Of a DNA stretch of 64,000 bases, positions 1 through 8,465 are shown piece after piece. The position numbers and the translations under genes were made by a program. The notes under the pieces were generated by a model, which saw only the letters and a program-made list of their open reading frames with translations, had not been told where the DNA came from and did no database searches. Location: the NCBI RefSeq assembly GCF_002303925.1, contig NZ_MRCS01000007.1, forward strand, positions 86,606 through 150,605, read 5' to 3'. The stretch's first letter is position 1. Each line of letters starts with the position of its first letter. The stretch is from Pseudomonas sp. ACN8. GTDB lineage: Bacteria > Pseudomonadota > Gammaproteobacteria > Pseudomonadales > Pseudomonadaceae.

Positions 1-350
1 TTGCGCATCAGGGTGTTGACGCAGATGCGCTTGACCTTCTTGTCGTCGACGAAGTTGTAGTAATCCTCGGTCGTCAATTTCGGCAAACGCGAGACTTCGA
101 TCAATTGCTTGACCTGCGCGGCACGGGCCTTGGCCTCAGCCTTTTCCTGCTGCTGGCGGTTGAGCTCCTGGTCGCGCTTGACCTTCTCGGCCATGGCTTC
201 CTGTGCCGCGCGCTGCTGGGAGTCATCCAGCTCGATCTGGCCTTTGTGGGCCAGGCGTTGCTGTTTCTGCTTGTCTTTGCTGACCTGCTTGGCCTGCTTC
301 TGGTTGACCAGCCCTGCTTTGAGCAACTGGTCGCGAAGGGAAATGCTCAT
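1..350 (-). CDS. DUF2058 (YaiL-like) protein, C-terminus cut by window edge
   Basis: The gene starts at the ATG on the minus strand at 350 and runs off the left edge, so only about the first 116 residues are visible. They begin MSISLRDQLLKAGLV, followed by a strongly charged, Lys/Gln/Arg/Glu-rich helical stretch (about residues 20-85) and then LTTEDYYNFVDDKKVKRI. This is the typical layout of the DUF2058/YaiL family, whose members are about 180 residues and have no firmly known function; a nucleoprotein or RNA-binding role is sometimes suggested. It lies 28 bases downstream of mazG on the same strand and probably ends the relA-mazG transcription unit. Family assignment is fairly secure; function is unknown. 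Confidence 0.8.
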   Translation of the reverse strand, partial: MSISLRDQLLKAGLVNQKQAKQVSKDKQKQQRLAHKGQIELDDSQQRAAQEAMAEKVKRDQELNRQQQEKAEAKARAAQVKQLIEVSRLPKLTTEDYYNFVDDKKVKRICVNTLMR

Positions 351-378
351 GGTGCTTATTACTCACTTAGGCCACTGC

Positions 379-1212
379 TCAACCGCAGCTGGGCAAATTC
401 TTTTCCTGACGTTTGGCTTCGCCCCACAAGGCGTCCAACTCTTCGAGGGTGCAATCTTCCATGGGACGGCGGGTGTCGCGCAATGCCTGTTCGATAAAAC
501 GAAAGCGTCTTTCAAACTTGGCGTTGGCGCCACGCAGTGCCGTTTCCGGATCAACCTTGAGATGCCGCGCCAGATTGACCACGGAAAACAGCAGGTCACC
601 GATCTCGTCGGCCACGGCCTCGGGATCATTTTCCGACATGGCTTCGAGGACTTCATCGAGCTCTTCACGCACTTTATCCAACACCGGCAAGGCGTCCGGC
701 CAGTCGAAGCCGACCTGCCCTGCGCGCTTTTGCAATTTCGCCGAGCGTGACAACGCCGGCATTGCAGCGGGGACGTCATCGAGCAACGACAGCTGTTCAG
801 GCGCCGAGGACCTCTCCGCGCGCTCCTCGGCCTTGATCTCTTCCCAACGCTGCTTGACCTGCGCTTCGCTCAGGCGTGGGACATCCAGTGGTGCGTAGAG
901 ATCGCCGGTGGGGAACACGTGAGGATGACGGCGGATCAGCTTTCGGGTGATGCTGTCGACCACGCCGGCGAACTCGAAGCGCCCTTCTTCCCGGGCCAAT
1001 TGGCTGTAATACACCACCTGGAACAACAGATCGCCCAGCTCGCCCTGCACGTGATCGAAGTCGCCGCGCTCGATGGCATCGGCAACTTCATAGGCTTCTT
1101 CAAGGGTGTGCGGGACGATGGTGGCCCAGGTTTGCTTGATGTCCCACGGACAACCGTACTGCGGATCGCGCAGGCGGTTCATCAGGTGCAGCAGGTCTTC
1201 AAGTGAATACAT
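379..1212 (-). CDS. mazG: Nucleoside triphosphate pyrophosphohydrolase MazG
   Basis: A 277-residue cytosolic all-alpha NTP pyrophosphohydrolase that hydrolyses (d)NTPs to the monophosphate and pyrophosphate; in E. coli it also affects ppGpp levels through MazEF. Two MazG domains are visible. The N-terminal one carries YGCPWDIKQTW and the metal-binding EEAYE helix followed by GELGDLLFQVVYYS (residues about 20-75). The C-terminal one carries REELDEVLEAM and DEIGDLLFSVVNLARH (about 180-225). Length matches the enterobacterial protein (about 263). It lies downstream of relA on the same strand, as in other Pseudomonas, separated by a REP pair. The ATG at 1212 is the natural start. Confidence 0.95.
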   Translation of the reverse strand: MYSLEDLLHLMNRLRDPQYGCPWDIKQTWATIVPHTLEEAYEVADAIERGDFDHVQGELGDLLFQVVYYSQLAREEGRFEFAGVVDSITRKLIRRHPHVFPTGDLYAPLDVPRLSEAQVKQRWEEIKAEERAERSSAPEQLSLLDDVPAAMPALSRSAKLQKRAGQVGFDWPDALPVLDKVREELDEVLEAMSENDPEAVADEIGDLLFSVVNLARHLKVDPETALRGANAKFERRFRFIEQALRDTRRPMEDCTLEELDALWGEAKRQEKNLPSCG

Positions 1213-1233
1213 CGTTCAGTCTCTTTCCGCTCC

Positions 1234-1335
1234 CTGTAGGAGCGAGCCTGCTCGCGATGGACGTTAACGATGACGCGTGCAATCTGAATGAACGCGCCGT
1301 TCTCTGGTTCATCGCGAGCAAGCTCGCTCCTACAG
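1234..1335. repeat. REP inverted pair between relA and mazG
   Basis: Two short palindromic elements face each other: 1234-1260 (CTGTAGGAGCGAGCCTGCTC, then GCGATGG) and 1310-1335 (its reverse complement, with the loop variant GAGCAAGCTC). About 50 bases separate them. Each has a GCGAGC/GCTCGC stem and a GTAGG head, which is the fluorescent-Pseudomonas REP type. The head-to-head arrangement is a REPIN. It sits just after the relA stop and may affect mRNA stability or termination within the operon. Confidence 0.9.
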
Positions 1336-1350
1336 TAAAGCGCTCCCGTC

Positions 1351-3594
1351 TCAGGGCGTACGGTTACGCCGGGTTTCGATGATGTTCGGCAACTGGGAAA
1401 TCCGCCCCAGCAACCGCCCCAATGCATCCAGCCCCGGAATCTCGATGGTCAGGGACATCAACGCAGTGTTGTCCTCCTTGTTCGAACGGGTGTTGACCGC
1501 CAGCACGTTGATCCGCTCGTTGAGCAAAACCTGCGAGACGTCACGCAGCAGACCGGAACGGTCGTAGGCACGAATGACGATATCCACCGGATAGGTGAGC
1601 ACCGGCACCGGGCCCCAGCTGACCTGGATGATCCGTTCCGGTTCGCGCCCGCTCAGTTGCAGCACCGAGGCGCAGTCCTGGCGGTGAATGCTCACCCCAC
1701 GGCCCTGGGTGATGTAACCGACGATGGCATCCCCCGGCAGCGGCTGGCAGCAGCCGGCCATCTGGGTCATCAGGTTGCCGACGCCCTGGATCTGGATGTC
1801 GCCGCGCTTGCCCGGTTTGTAGCCGGTGGCCTTGCGTGGAATCAGTTCAAGCTGTTCGTTGCCACGCTCCGGCTCGACCAGTTGCTGCGCCAGGTTGACC
1901 AGTTGCGCCAGGCGCAGATCCCCGGCGCCGAGGGCGGCGAACAGGTCTTCGGCGGTTTTCATGTTGGCCTTGTCGGCCAGCTTGTCGAAATCCACCGCCG
2001 GCAGGCCGAGGCGATTGAGTTCGCGCTCGAGCAGGGTTTTACCGGCCGCGACGTTCTGGTCACGAGCCTGCAGCTTGAACCAGTGAACGATCTTCGCCCG
2101 TGCCCGCGACGTGGTGACGTAGCCCAGGTTCGGGTTCAGCCAGTCACGGCTCGGGGTGCCGTGCTTGCTGGTGATGATCTCGACCTGTTCACCGGTTTGC
2201 AGGCTATAGTTGAGCGGCACGATGCGCCCGTTGATCTTGGCGCCACGGCAGTTGTGACCGATTTCGGTGTGGACGCGGTAGGCGAAGTCCAGCGGGGTCG
2301 CGCCCTTCGGCAAGTCGATGGCGTGACCGTCCGGGGTGAAGATGTAGACCCGGTCCGGCTCGATATCCACCCGCAACTGTTCCGCCAGCCCGCCGATGTC
2401 ACCCAACTCTTCGTGCCATTCGAGCACCTGGCGCAGCCAGGAGATTTTCTCTTCGTAGTGATTGGAGCCGGACTTGACGTCGGTGCCCTTGTAGCGCCAG
2501 TGCGCGCACACGCCGAGTTCGGCTTCTTCGTGCATCGAGTGAGTGCGGATCTGCACTTCCAGCACCTTGCCCTCGGGCCCGATCACCGCGGTGTGCAGCG
2601 AGCGATAACCGTTTTCCTTGGGGTTGGCGATGTAGTCGTCGAACTCTTTCGGGATGTGTCGCCACAGGGTGTGGACGATGCCGAGCGCGGTGTAGCAATC
2701 GCGCATTTCCGGCACCAGCACGCGCACGGCACGCACGTCGTAGATCTGGCTGAACTCCAGACCCTTGCGCTGCATTTTGCGCCAGATCGAATAGATGTGT
2801 TTGGCCCGGCCGCTGATGTCGGCATCGACGCCGGTGGCCTGCAATTCATTTTTCAGCTGGCTCATCACGTCGCTGATGAAACGCTCGCGATCCAGTCGCC
2901 GCTCATGGAGCAGCTTGGCGATCTGCTTGTACTGGTCGGGTTCGAGGTAACGGAAAGACAAGTCTTCCAGTTCCCACTTGATGTGACCGATACCCAGGCG
3001 ATGGGCCAGCGGCGCGTAGATGTCAAAGACTTCACGGGCCACGCGGTTGCGTTTTTCGTCGTCGGCGGTCTTCACCGCACGGATTGCGCACGTACGCTCG
3101 GCCAGCTTGATCAGGGCGACGCGAACGTCGTCGACCATGGCCACCAGCATCTTGCGCAGGTTTTCCACCTGGCCCTGGGTGCCCAGCACCAGGGATTTAC
3201 GCGGGCTCAGGCTGTCGCTGATCGCGGCCATGCGCTGCACGCCGTCGATGAGCTTGGACACCACCGGACCAAAGCGCTGGCTGACGGCCGGCAACTTGAT
3301 CTGGCCTTCACGTACGCCTCGATACAGGATCGCGGCGACCAGTGAGTCCTGGTCGAGTTTGAGATCGGCCAGGATCTCGGCGATCTCAAGCCCGGTACGG
3401 AAAGTCGAGTTACCTTCCGACCACAGATTCTGTGCCGCATTGGCTTGTTGTTCGGCCTCGCGAGCGTACTCGCAGGCCTCTTTCAAGGCTTCGCGATCCA
3501 GTGCCAGATCGACACTGACCGCATGATCGAGCCAAGCCTCGAGATTGATACTGCCGTCGGTGTTGATTGGCTGGTGTGCTCTCACCTGTACCAT
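1351..3594 (-). CDS. relA: GTP pyrophosphokinase RelA (ppGpp synthetase I)
   Basis: A 747-residue long RSH-family stringent-response enzyme that makes (p)ppGpp from ATP and GTP or GDP on ribosomes stalled with uncharged tRNA. The pseudo-hydrolase HD domain (about 60-200) has ILYRGVREGQIK where bifunctional SpoT carries the HDxxED metal motif, so hydrolase activity is probably lost. The synthetase domain (about 250-370) contains YDVRAVRV and GYRSLHTAVIGPEGKVLEVQ. A TGS domain follows (about 415-475, VYIFTPDGHAIDLPKGATPLDFAY), then a zinc-finger/helical region with AGCCQPLPGD, and a C-terminal ACT domain (about 670-745, RSGLLRDVSQVL). The ATG at 3594 gives the family length. It is transcribed with mazG and DUF2058. 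Confidence 0.97.
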   Translation of the reverse strand: MVQVRAHQPINTDGSINLEAWLDHAVSVDLALDREALKEACEYAREAEQQANAAQNLWSEGNSTFRTGLEIAEILADLKLDQDSLVAAILYRGVREGQIKLPAVSQRFGPVVSKLIDGVQRMAAISDSLSPRKSLVLGTQGQVENLRKMLVAMVDDVRVALIKLAERTCAIRAVKTADDEKRNRVAREVFDIYAPLAHRLGIGHIKWELEDLSFRYLEPDQYKQIAKLLHERRLDRERFISDVMSQLKNELQATGVDADISGRAKHIYSIWRKMQRKGLEFSQIYDVRAVRVLVPEMRDCYTALGIVHTLWRHIPKEFDDYIANPKENGYRSLHTAVIGPEGKVLEVQIRTHSMHEEAELGVCAHWRYKGTDVKSGSNHYEEKISWLRQVLEWHEELGDIGGLAEQLRVDIEPDRVYIFTPDGHAIDLPKGATPLDFAYRVHTEIGHNCRGAKINGRIVPLNYSLQTGEQVEIITSKHGTPSRDWLNPNLGYVTTSRARAKIVHWFKLQARDQNVAAGKTLLERELNRLGLPAVDFDKLADKANMKTAEDLFAALGAGDLRLAQLVNLAQQLVEPERGNEQLELIPRKATGYKPGKRGDIQIQGVGNLMTQMAGCCQPLPGDAIVGYITQGRGVSIHRQDCASVLQLSGREPERIIQVSWGPVPVLTYPVDIVIRAYDRSGLLRDVSQVLLNERINVLAVNTRSNKEDNTALMSLTIEIPGLDALGRLLGRISQLPNIIETRRNRTP

Positions 3595-3696
3595 CTTGCT
3601 TACCTTCCCTACGACGCAGATTCAATGCGTCAAATCGCTGACCTTCGTTGCCCGTGCGCGGCTGCACGGGCGGGCCAGTCGGACCAGACGAGCATC

Positions 3697-5049
3697 CTAG
3701 CTCGCTTCAAATAACGCCATGGCCTCGACATGTGCCGTTTGAGGAAACATATCGAGAATCCCGGCACGTTTTAACCGGTAGCCCTGCTTGATCAATTCGA
3801 CCGTGTCGCGCGCCAGCGTTGCCGGATTGCACGACACATACACCAAACGTTCTGCGCCCAGGCTCCTGAGCTTGCGCACAACCTCGAAAGCACCGTCACG
3901 CGGTGGGTCCAAGAGTACCGCACAAAAGCCTTCGGCGGCCCATTCGGCGTCCGTCAAAGGCAGGGATAAATCGGCCTGAAAAAACTTCGCATTATGCAAA
4001 TTGTTGCTAGCGGCATTCGCCGCTGCCCGATCGACCATCACTTGCACGCCTTCGACCGCCACCACTTCACGAGCGGCCTTGGCCAGCGGCAAGGCAAAGT
4101 TGCCAAGGCCACAGAACAGGTCGAGTACGCGCTCATCCGCTGTCGGCTTCAGCCAGTCCAGCGCCTGGGCGACCATCGCTTCGTTGACCGCGGCGTTGAC
4201 CTGGATGAAATCGCCTGGACGATACGCCAGCTCCAGGCCCCACTGTTCAAGACGATAGCCCAACGACTGATCGACCTCGACCGGTTGTGGTTCGCCGTCG
4301 CCATGCAGCCACAACTGGGCTTGATGGAACGCGCAGAAATCCTTGAGGATGGTCAGGTCGGCGTCGGACAGCGGCGCCATGTGCCGCAGCAACACGGCCA
4401 GCGTCGAGCCGCTGAACAACTCCACATGCCCAAGTGCCTGGGGTTTGCTCAAGCGCCGCAGCATCTCCGGCAAGCGGGCCATGATCGGTTGCAAAGGCTG
4501 TACCAGCACAGGGCAATCATCGATGCCCACAATGTCCTGGCTGCCGGCGGCACGGAAACCGACTTCGAGTTTTTTCGCCTTCATGTCCCAGCGCACCGCG
4601 ACGCGAGCACGACGCCGATAAGCGAACTCCGCACCGCTCAATGGCGCCGCCCACTCTTCGGGTTCGACGCCCGCGACCCTCGACAACTGCTCGGCGAGCA
4701 TGCGCTGTTTCAGGGCAAGCTGTTCGTTGTGGGGCAGATGTTGCACGCTGCAACCACCGCAGCGGCCGGCATGGGCGCACGGCGCCGGGCGGCGCAATTC
4801 GCTGGCCTTGAACACCCGTTCGGTGCGCGCCTCGACCACTTTGCCGTGGGCACCGAGGACGCGCGCCTCGATCTCTTCACCGGCCAAAGCGCCGATGACG
4901 AACCAGGTGCGACCTTCGAAAAACGCGATACCGCGACCGTCATTGGCCAGGCGCTCGATGGTCAGGCGCTGCTTTTTGCCGGTCGGGACTTGCGGGGCCT
5001 TGCTGCCGCCGGTGGGCTGGAAGCGCAGGCCTCTTTCATGTTTGGCCAT
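3697..5049 (-). CDS. rlmD: 23S rRNA (uracil-1939-C5)-methyltransferase RlmD
   Basis: A 450-residue SAM-dependent methyltransferase that converts U1939 of 23S rRNA to 5-methyluridine. The N-terminal TRAM domain (about 25-80) includes [20 protein letters not shown]. It is followed by the iron-sulfur cysteines ([14 protein letters not shown], about 90-105), with the fourth expected near DDCPVL. The methyltransferase core has the SAM motif [16 protein letters not shown], the LLDPPRDGA motif and the catalytic cysteine in [13 protein letters not shown]. The start codon overlaps the cysM stop by one base (TGATG), so translation is probably coupled to cysM. Confidence 0.96.
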   Translation of the reverse strand: MAKHERGLRFQPTGGSKAPQVPTGKKQRLTIERLANDGRGIAFFEGRTWFVIGALAGEEIEARVLGAHGKVVEARTERVFKASELRRPAPCAHAGRCGGCSVQHLPHNEQLALKQRMLAEQLSRVAGVEPEEWAAPLSGAEFAYRRRARVAVRWDMKAKKLEVGFRAAGSQDIVGIDDCPVLVQPLQPIMARLPEMLRRLSKPQALGHVELFSGSTLAVLLRHMAPLSDADLTILKDFCAFHQAQLWLHGDGEPQPVEVDQSLGYRLEQWGLELAYRPGDFIQVNAAVNEAMVAQALDWLKPTADERVLDLFCGLGNFALPLAKAAREVVAVEGVQVMVDRAAANAASNNLHNAKFFQADLSLPLTDAEWAAEGFCAVLLDPPRDGAFEVVRKLRSLGAERLVYVSCNPATLARDTVELIKQGYRLKRAGILDMFPQTAHVEAMALFEAS

Positions 5050-5951
5050 CAGTTGGGCGCGTCGAAAATGCCGGTCGACAGGTAACGGTCGCCACGGTCG
5101 CAGATGATCGCGACGATCACCGCGTTTTCAACTTCTTTGGACAGACGCAGCATTGCCGCCACGGCACCGCCCGAGGACACACCACAGAAAATGCCTTCTT
5201 CGCGGGCCAGACGACGGGTCACGTCTTCGGCTTCGCTTTGGGCCATGTCGACGATCCGGTCCACGCGGTCGGCCTGGTAGATCTTCGGCAGGTATTCCTG
5301 AGGCCAGCGGCGGATACCCGGGATCGCCGAGCCTTCCATCGGTTGCAGGCCGACGATCTGCACGTTGTCGTTCTGCTCTTTCAAGTAGCGCGACACGCCC
5401 ATGATGGTGCCGGTGGTGCCCATGGAGCTGACGAAATGAGTGATGGTGCCCTGGGTCTGGCGCCAGATTTCCGGGCCAGTAGTGGTGTAGTGCGCCTCGG
5501 GGTTGTCACCGTTGGCGAACTGATCCAGTACCTTGCCGCGACCTTCGGCTTCCATCTTCTGCGCCAGGTCACGGGCGCCTTCCATGCCTTCTTCCTGGCT
5601 GACCAGAATCAGCTCGGCGCCATAGGCGGTCATGGCTGCCTTGCGCTCGGCGCTGGAGTTGTCCGGCATGATCAGGATCATCTTGTAACCCTTGATCGCG
5701 GCGGCCATGGCCAGGGCGATCCCGGTGTTGCCCGAGGTCGCCTCGATCAGCGTATCGCCGGCGTGGATCTGCCCGCGCAGTTCGGCGCGGGTGATCATCG
5801 ACAGCGCCGGACGGTCCTTGACCGAACCCGCCGGGTTGTTCCCTTCGAGCTTGAGCAATAGGGTATTGCTGGTGGCGCCGGGCAGGCGCTGCAAACGGAC
5901 CAGCGGAGTGTTGCCGACGCAATCGGCGATGGTTGGGTACTGCAAGGTCAT
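5049..5951 (-). CDS. cysM: Cysteine synthase B (O-acetylserine sulfhydrylase)
   Basis: A 300-residue PLP enzyme that forms L-cysteine from O-acetylserine and sulfide, and in the CysM class also from thiosulfate. The start is the ATG at 5951 ([18 protein letters not shown]); upstream in-frame sequence is not family-like. The PLP lysine lies in [12 protein letters not shown] (about 45-50), the substrate loop is [14 protein letters not shown], and the phosphate-binding region is [11 protein letters not shown], near residues 175-185. [16 protein letters not shown] closes the fold. Its stop overlaps the rlmD start by one base. Confidence 0.96.
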   Translation of the reverse strand: MTLQYPTIADCVGNTPLVRLQRLPGATSNTLLLKLEGNNPAGSVKDRPALSMITRAELRGQIHAGDTLIEATSGNTGIALAMAAAIKGYKMILIMPDNSSAERKAAMTAYGAELILVSQEEGMEGARDLAQKMEAEGRGKVLDQFANGDNPEAHYTTTGPEIWRQTQGTITHFVSSMGTTGTIMGVSRYLKEQNDNVQIVGLQPMEGSAIPGIRRWPQEYLPKIYQADRVDRIVDMAQSEAEDVTRRLAREEGIFCGVSSGGAVAAMLRLSKEVENAVIVAIICDRGDRYLSTGIFDAPN

Positions 5952-6080
5952 GGCGTATTCGCAATCCAGACTGCGGGGGTGCCTATCATACCGGCAAACG
6001 TTCGCAGGCCATATCACGCAAAGTGTGGTGCTTATGGTTTATGGGAATAAGCCCGGATTTATCGGTGTGTGGAAGGGCCT

Positions 6081-6175
6081 CATCGCGAGCAGGCTCGCTC
6101 CCACAGAGGGCTGAGGTGATCACACAATTTGTGGTTGAAACACGGTCAATGTGGGAGCGAGCCTGCTCGCGATGG
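6081..6175. repeat. REP inverted pair, one copy inside the 3' end of the kinase gene
   Basis: The two elements are 6081-6106 (CATCGCGAGCAGGCTCGCTC plus CCACAG) and 6150-6175 (the reverse complement with a GTGGGAGC head). The second lies inside the last codons of the histidine-kinase gene at 6120-7541, where its minus strand is read as AIASRLAP. In P. aeruginosa, as I recall it, the TonB receptor gene pirA sits between pirS and cysM; here only this REPIN is present. Confidence 0.88.
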
Positions 6176-7541
6176 CGTTGTCACTGACATCGCCATCATC
6201 CGCCAACAACCGCATATTCAGGCGCAACCCGGTCCCGGTGTTCTGTGCCCACAGCTGTCCGCCCTGACGCTGCACCGCGTTTCGGGCGATGCTCAAGCCG
6301 AGGCCGAACCCACCATCCCCCGGCCGCGAACCGTCCAGTCGGGTAAACGGCAGGAAGATCCGCTCCAGATCAGCTTGCGCCACGCCGCCGCCGTGATCCT
6401 CCAGCCACAGGTGCCAGAAATCGCCATCACGCCGACCGCCCAGTTGGACAATGCCTCCCGCCGGTGAATGCCGAATCGCATTACGCAGAATGTTTTCCAG
6501 CGCCTGGGCCAGGGTGTTGAGATGACCGCGAACCCAGCAGGATGCATCCACCGTGCATTGCAACTGCGTATCGGGCCAACCACTTTCATAGCAGGCGTTC
6601 TCAGTGAGCATTTCCCACAGGGCCTGGACCTGGATCGCTTCGTCGGGCAACCGGGTGCGTTCGGTATCGAGCCACGCCAGTTGCAATGTGTCTTCCACCA
6701 GGCGCTGCATGCCATCGACCTCACGGCCGATGCGTTCGCGCAAGGCTTCGAGCCCCTGTTCACTTTCACTGGCCACGCGCAGGCGGCTCAGCGGCGTACG
6801 CAATTCGTGGGACAGGTCGCGCAATAACTGTTGCTGCAAGGCCACGGTGCTTTGCAGGCGCTCGGACATGTGATCGAACGCCCTGCCCAACTCGCCCAGT
6901 TCATCGGAACGATTGGTGGTGCGGCTCGACAGTCGTACGTTCAGTTGACCGGCACGCCAGGCATTGGCCTGTTCACGCAGGCTGTTGAGCGGCACCACCA
7001 GCAAGCGATACAACCCGACGCACAGCAGCAAGGTGAACATTCCCGGAATCACGCCGTTGGTGATCACCCGCCAGAACACCCGGTAACGCCCGGGTACGAA
7101 GCGCTTGGGCAACTCGATCACCAGGCTGCCGGCGGACGGGTCACCGGGAAACGGTATGCGCATCCAGGGTTGGCCTTTCTTGTGGATCGGCCAATCGAGG
7201 CCGCGCAAAAAAGTCAGGCGCTCGACTTCCTTGTCTGTCAGCGATTGGTTGCTCAAGGACTGCAAATCACCGCCGATCACACCGACCCAGCCTTTTTCCC
7301 GCTGATGCATGCCTTGCAGCCAGTCATCGACACCGGCGCCCTGCCGCTGCCGCCATGCCTGCTCGGCCTCGGCGGCATAGCGTGTCAGGGTGCCACGGGC
7401 CTCATCGGAGAGGAACTGGTTACGCTGCTCCATGTACCGACCCCAGGACCAACTCAGCCAGATCATCAGCAGACAGAAAGCGACCAATAGACAGGCCAGT
7501 TTCCAGAACAGCGAATGCCTGCCCGGCAAATTACATTTCAT
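6120..7541 (-). CDS. pirS: PirS/PfeS-like sensor histidine kinase
   Basis: A 473-residue inner-membrane sensor kinase. One TM helix lies at about residues 12-32 and a second at about 160-180, flanking a periplasmic sensor region. A HAMP segment (RTTNRSDELGELGRAFDHM) follows, then the H-box LSHELRTPLSRLR (His near 245), an N-box (ALENILRNAIRHSP) and G-boxes (GDGGFGLGLSIARNAV). The ATG at 7541 overlaps the upstream response-regulator gene by 11 bases. By gene order (cysM / kinase / regulator / gacS) it corresponds to PirS of the ferric-enterobactin-type PirRS system, but no pirA receptor gene is present. The last roughly 20 residues are encoded partly by a REP element, so the native C-terminus was probably shorter. 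The symbol rests on synteny and architecture. Confidence 0.75.
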   Translation of the reverse strand: MKCNLPGRHSLFWKLACLLVAFCLLMIWLSWSWGRYMEQRNQFLSDEARGTLTRYAAEAEQAWRQRQGAGVDDWLQGMHQREKGWVGVIGGDLQSLSNQSLTDKEVERLTFLRGLDWPIHKKGQPWMRIPFPGDPSAGSLVIELPKRFVPGRYRVFWRVITNGVIPGMFTLLLCVGLYRLLVVPLNSLREQANAWRAGQLNVRLSSRTTNRSDELGELGRAFDHMSERLQSTVALQQQLLRDLSHELRTPLSRLRVASESEQGLEALRERIGREVDGMQRLVEDTLQLAWLDTERTRLPDEAIQVQALWEMLTENACYESGWPDTQLQCTVDASCWVRGHLNTLAQALENILRNAIRHSPAGGIVQLGGRRDGDFWHLWLEDHGGGVAQADLERIFLPFTRLDGSRPGDGGFGLGLSIARNAVQRQGGQLWAQNTGTGLRLNMRLLADDGDVSDNAIASRLAPTLTVFQPQIV

Positions 7542-8250
7542 CGGCGGCGCTCAGGATGTAGCCCTTGCCCCATACCGTACGCACTTCGCGCTCGGTGTAG
7601 CCGATGGCCTTGAGCTTGCGACGGATCTGGCTGATGTGCATGTCCAGGCTACGGTCATGGGCCGCATAACCGCGTTGCAGCACCTGTTGATAAAGGAAGG
7701 CTTTGCTCAGTACTTCATCGGTAGTGCGGTGCAACGTCTCCAGCAACCGATACTCGCTGCGGGTCAGGCCGCCAGCCTGTTCCCCGTAAAAGACCTCGAA
7801 GCTTTCATCGTCGAAACGCAGGCTGTCCATCGAAGGAGCAGGCGCTGTCGGCACCGGCCGGCGGTCGAGTGCCACCCTGCGCAGAATGGCTTCGATGCGC
7901 ACCCGCAACTCCACCATGCTGAAGGGCTTTGGCAGGTAATCATCGGCCCCCAGGCGAAAGCCGCTGATACGGTCGGCTTCGGCACCGAGGGCCGACATCA
8001 GCAACACCGGGGTGGAATGGCTCTGGCGCAACTGGGTCAGTACCGCCAGACCGTCCATGCCCGGCAGCAGAATATCCATCAACACCACATCGAAAGGCTG
8101 CCGGCGGGCAATGTCCAGGCCCTCCTGGCCGTTCTGGCACCAGGTCACCTGAAAACCGCTACGGTCCAGGTGCTCATGCACGTAGGCGCCGAGCACAAGG
8201 TCGTCTTCGATGGACAGGATTCGCGGGAGGCCGGCAGTGATGGGAGTCAT
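7531..8250 (-). CDS. pirR: PirR/PfeR-like OmpR-family response regulator
   Basis: A 239-residue DNA-binding response regulator paired with the kinase it overlaps by 11 bases. The receiver has the acidic pair in LSIEDD, the phospho-acceptor Asp in VVLMDILLPGMDG and the Lys in DDYLPKPFSM. The C-terminal winged-helix domain carries LTRSEYRLLETL and the recognition-helix region DRSLDMHISQIRRKL. The ATG at 8250 was chosen because it starts directly before the receiver (MTPITAGLPRILSIEDD). A Fur-box-like sequence lies 8 bases upstream, which fits iron-controlled siderophore sensing. It is divergent from gacS, as recalled for P. aeruginosa. Confidence 0.78.
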   Translation of the reverse strand: MTPITAGLPRILSIEDDLVLGAYVHEHLDRSGFQVTWCQNGQEGLDIARRQPFDVVLMDILLPGMDGLAVLTQLRQSHSTPVLLMSALGAEADRISGFRLGADDYLPKPFSMVELRVRIEAILRRVALDRRPVPTAPAPSMDSLRFDDESFEVFYGEQAGGLTRSEYRLLETLHRTTDEVLSKAFLYQQVLQRGYAAHDRSLDMHISQIRRKLKAIGYTEREVRTVWGKGYILSAADEM

Positions 8251-8255
8251 GACTA

Positions 8256-8274
8256 TCTGCAAATAATTCTCAGT
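8256..8274 (-). promoter_or_regulatory. Putative Fur box upstream of pirR
   Basis: On the minus strand the sequence TGAGAATTATTTGCA (8258-8272) resembles Pseudomonas Fur sites of the GAGAATNATTNNCAT type. It ends 8 bases before the pirR ATG, where a repressor would block transcription or translation initiation. An iron link is expected for a PirRS/PfeRS-type siderophore sensor. This is a motif match only. Confidence 0.45.
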
Positions 8275-8465
8275 TGAGCGATTATTCAAGATTGCCTCGT
8301 CAGGAGCAACCTGCGGTTGGCCTATATCACCAATGACTCGTCCTGGCCGACGAATGACTGCATCATTTTTACGAGGATTGCCCGCAAGCAAATCGCTACA
8401 CTGCGCAAGGGATGCATGGTGGATGCATGTGCAGGTCAATAAATTGCGGGATGCAGGAGAGATGC

